Assembly (NCBI GenBank): GCA_009885395.1
Contig: VFKT01000135.1
Span: 1 to 33,202, forward strand
Direction of reading: 5' to 3'
Length of the DNA: 33,202 nucleotides
Origin: Deltaproteobacteria bacterium
GTDB taxonomy: Bacteria; Desulfobacterota; Binatia; UBA12015
The notes under the pieces were generated by a model that did no database searches, was not told where the DNA came from, and saw only the letters and a program-made list of their open reading frames with translations. This document shows, one piece after another, positions 32,249 to 33,202 of this stretch. Both the position numbers and the translations under genes were made by a program. Numbering within the stretch: the stretch's first letter is position 1; every line of letters begins with the position of its first letter.

Positions 32249-32396
32249 TCTGTCGGGTTTCCTGTTGCCCGGAGTCCGGCGATCTTGATAGGCACAAGCC
32301 CTCACAGACTCAAGCCGCTCCACGGCCCGCCTGCGGCAGACCTTGCTTCCTTCCTTGTTCACGACCCTTCACAGCCCGTTCATTTCGAGGCCCACC

Positions 32397-33113
32397 ATGC
32401 CAGAAAAAATCATCGTCATCCCAACCTACAACGAACGCGGCAACCTGGAGCGCATGCTCCGCGAGTTGCTCGATTCCGACCCGAACCTCGAGATCATCGT
32501 CGTCGATGATAACTCGCCCGATGGCACGGCCGAGCTGGCCGACGGCATCGGACGCGAGCGCGGCCGCATCCATGTCGTCCGGCGCCAGAAGAAAGAGGGC
32601 ATCGGGCCCGCCTATCTCGAGGGCTTCAAGCGTGCGCTCGAACTCGGCGCCGACTTCATCGTTCAGATGGACGCGGATTTTTCGCATCCGATTTCCTCGT
32701 TGCCCGAAATGTTCGCCGGCGCATTGACCCACGATATCGTCCTCGGCTCACGCTACATCGACGGCATCACGGTGGTGCGCTGGCCGATCGAACGACTTTT
32801 GCTGAGCTACTTCGGCAATGTCTATGTTCGTTTCCTCACCGGCATGCCGGTGCGCGACACCACCGGCGGCTTCAAATGCTGGCGACGCGCCACCTTGGCC
32901 GCGCTGGATCTCGATGCCGTCCGCGCCAATGGCTACGCCTTCCAGGTCGAGATGAACTACCGCGCCTGGTGCAAGGGCTTCTCGCTGCTCGAAATCCCGA
33001 TCATCTTCATGGATCGCGAGGTCGGCACGTCGAAGATGTCGAAGCGGATTGGCCTCGAAGCGATGTGGGTGGTGGCCGAGTTGCGGCTGCGCAAAGCCCT
33101 CGGACGGCTCTGA
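32397..33113 (+). CDS. Dpm1-like GT2 polyprenyl-phosphate glycosyltransferase
   Basis: Predicted 238 residues, all cytoplasmic with no C-terminal membrane helices, the short soluble form of polyprenyl-phosphate mannose synthases (Dpm1/Ppm1-like). Motifs are I-V-I-P-T-Y-N-E-R-G-N (nucleotide-sugar binding), V-V-D-D-N-S-P-D-G-T, Q-M-D-A-D-F-S-H-P (the D-x-D-like metal site), L-G-S-R-Y-I-D-G, and R-D-T-T-G-G-F-K-C-W with Arg/Lys for the pyrophosphate. The C-terminal F-M-D-R-x-x-G-x-S-K-M is diagnostic of Dpm1-type enzymes. It makes a polyprenyl-phosphate hexose from GDP-mannose or UDP-sugar on the inner face of the membrane. That is the donor GT-C and YfhO enzymes need. The start is the ATG at 32397 with GAGG 7 bases upstream. 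An in-frame ATG at 32343 has no RBS and a non-family N-terminus. Confidence 0.92.
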   Translation: MPEKIIVIPTYNERGNLERMLRELLDSDPNLEIIVVDDNSPDGTAELADGIGRERGRIHVVRRQKKEGIGPAYLEGFKRALELGADFIVQMDADFSHPISSLPEMFAGALTHDIVLGSRYIDGITVVRWPIERLLLSYFGNVYVRFLTGMPVRDTTGGFKCWRRATLAALDLDAVRANGYAFQVEMNYRAWCKGFSLLEIPIIFMDREVGTSKMSKRIGLEAMWVVAELRLRKALGRL

Positions 33114-33202
33114 TCGAGGGAGCCGGGGCGCCTCGAACAGGCCTCGGCGCAACCGAGAGCGTCGCCGCACGCGCCGCCAGTCGCCGTCAGCGTCGCACCA
33201 AG

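Larger units (their letters stand above)
32068..32396. other. Divergent intergenic region between the sulfatase-like and GT2 genes
   Basis: A 329-base gap between divergent starts, with no convincing gene in any frame. It contains two interleaved inverted repeats (32110-32168), a CCCCC-GAACTT-GGGGG hairpin (32233-32248) and a weak promoter candidate, listed separately. The rest shows nothing recognisable. Confidence 0.6.

Noticed and set aside
33114-33202. Possible terminator hairpin after the GT2 gene
   Set aside because: GC-rich inverted bases (GCGCC/GGCGC) occur but without T-tract or clean stem; the gene beyond is cut off.
1-33202. Mobile elements, prophage, CRISPR arrays, rRNA
   Set aside because: I saw no transposase, integrase, repeated spacer array or rRNA motif on either strand.

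Overview
The window is GC-rich chromosomal DNA, densely packed on both strands. It has short gaps, several tail-to-tail gene overlaps and occasional GTG starts. The gene mix suggests a free-living Gram-negative bacterium of the Myxococcota/Binatota ('deltaproteobacterial') kind: several acyl-CoA and hotdog enzymes, PhyH and SDR oxidoreductases, PQQ-type propellers, an outer-membrane beta-barrel, lipoproteins, and an E. coli-type IlvD. This is inferred from gene content, not from a marker gene. I see no phage genes, transposases, integrases or CRISPR arrays.

Layout. 1-391: the end of a PlsC-like acyltransferase. 416-2763: a divergent pair, a PhyH dioxygenase (minus) and a secreted PQQ-like beta-propeller (plus). 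6697-2760 (minus): a likely operon of a double-hotdog MaoC-like protein, an APH-family phosphotransferase and IlvD. 6799-8167 (plus): a YebC-family protein and a VapB/VapC toxin-antitoxin pair with a candidate leaderless promoter. 8348-8266 (minus): tRNA-Leu(CAA). 8552-9268: an outer-membrane beta-barrel protein closed by a strong terminator. 9373-13455: two GT-C-type integral membrane glycosyltransferases. 13682-15978 (plus): GST-like, DUF1330 and SDR genes in an operon. 18738-15980 (minus): a small tandem-repeat protein resembling a cysteine-less desulforedoxin, an AttH/CrtC-like protein and an ACAD10/11-like acyl-CoA dehydrogenase. 18887-20950: an orphan family-5 solute-binding lipoprotein with a C-terminal membrane anchor. 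23536-20944 (minus): an MBOAT O-acyltransferase with an SGNH partner. 23786-24694: a zinc-ribbon methyltransferase. 32067-24673 (minus): a sulfatase-like lipoprotein followed by two tandem YfhO-family membrane proteins. 32397-33113: a Dpm1-like GT2 polyprenyl-phosphate glycosyltransferase.

How they may work together. The second half, plus 9373-13455, looks like a cell-surface glycan or glycolipid locus. The GT2 could make a polyprenyl-phosphate sugar. GT-C and YfhO membrane enzymes could use that donor on the periplasmic side. MBOAT/SGNH could O-acylate the product, and a sulfatase-like alkaline-phosphatase-superfamily enzyme could trim or transfer a head group. A related beta-sandwich module appears at the C-terminus of the first GT-C protein and at the N-terminus of the sulfatase-like lipoprotein, which ties the two parts together. 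The first half is mostly lipid and small-molecule metabolism. It includes separately encoded counterparts of the kinase and dehydrogenase domains that are fused in ACAD10/ACAD11.
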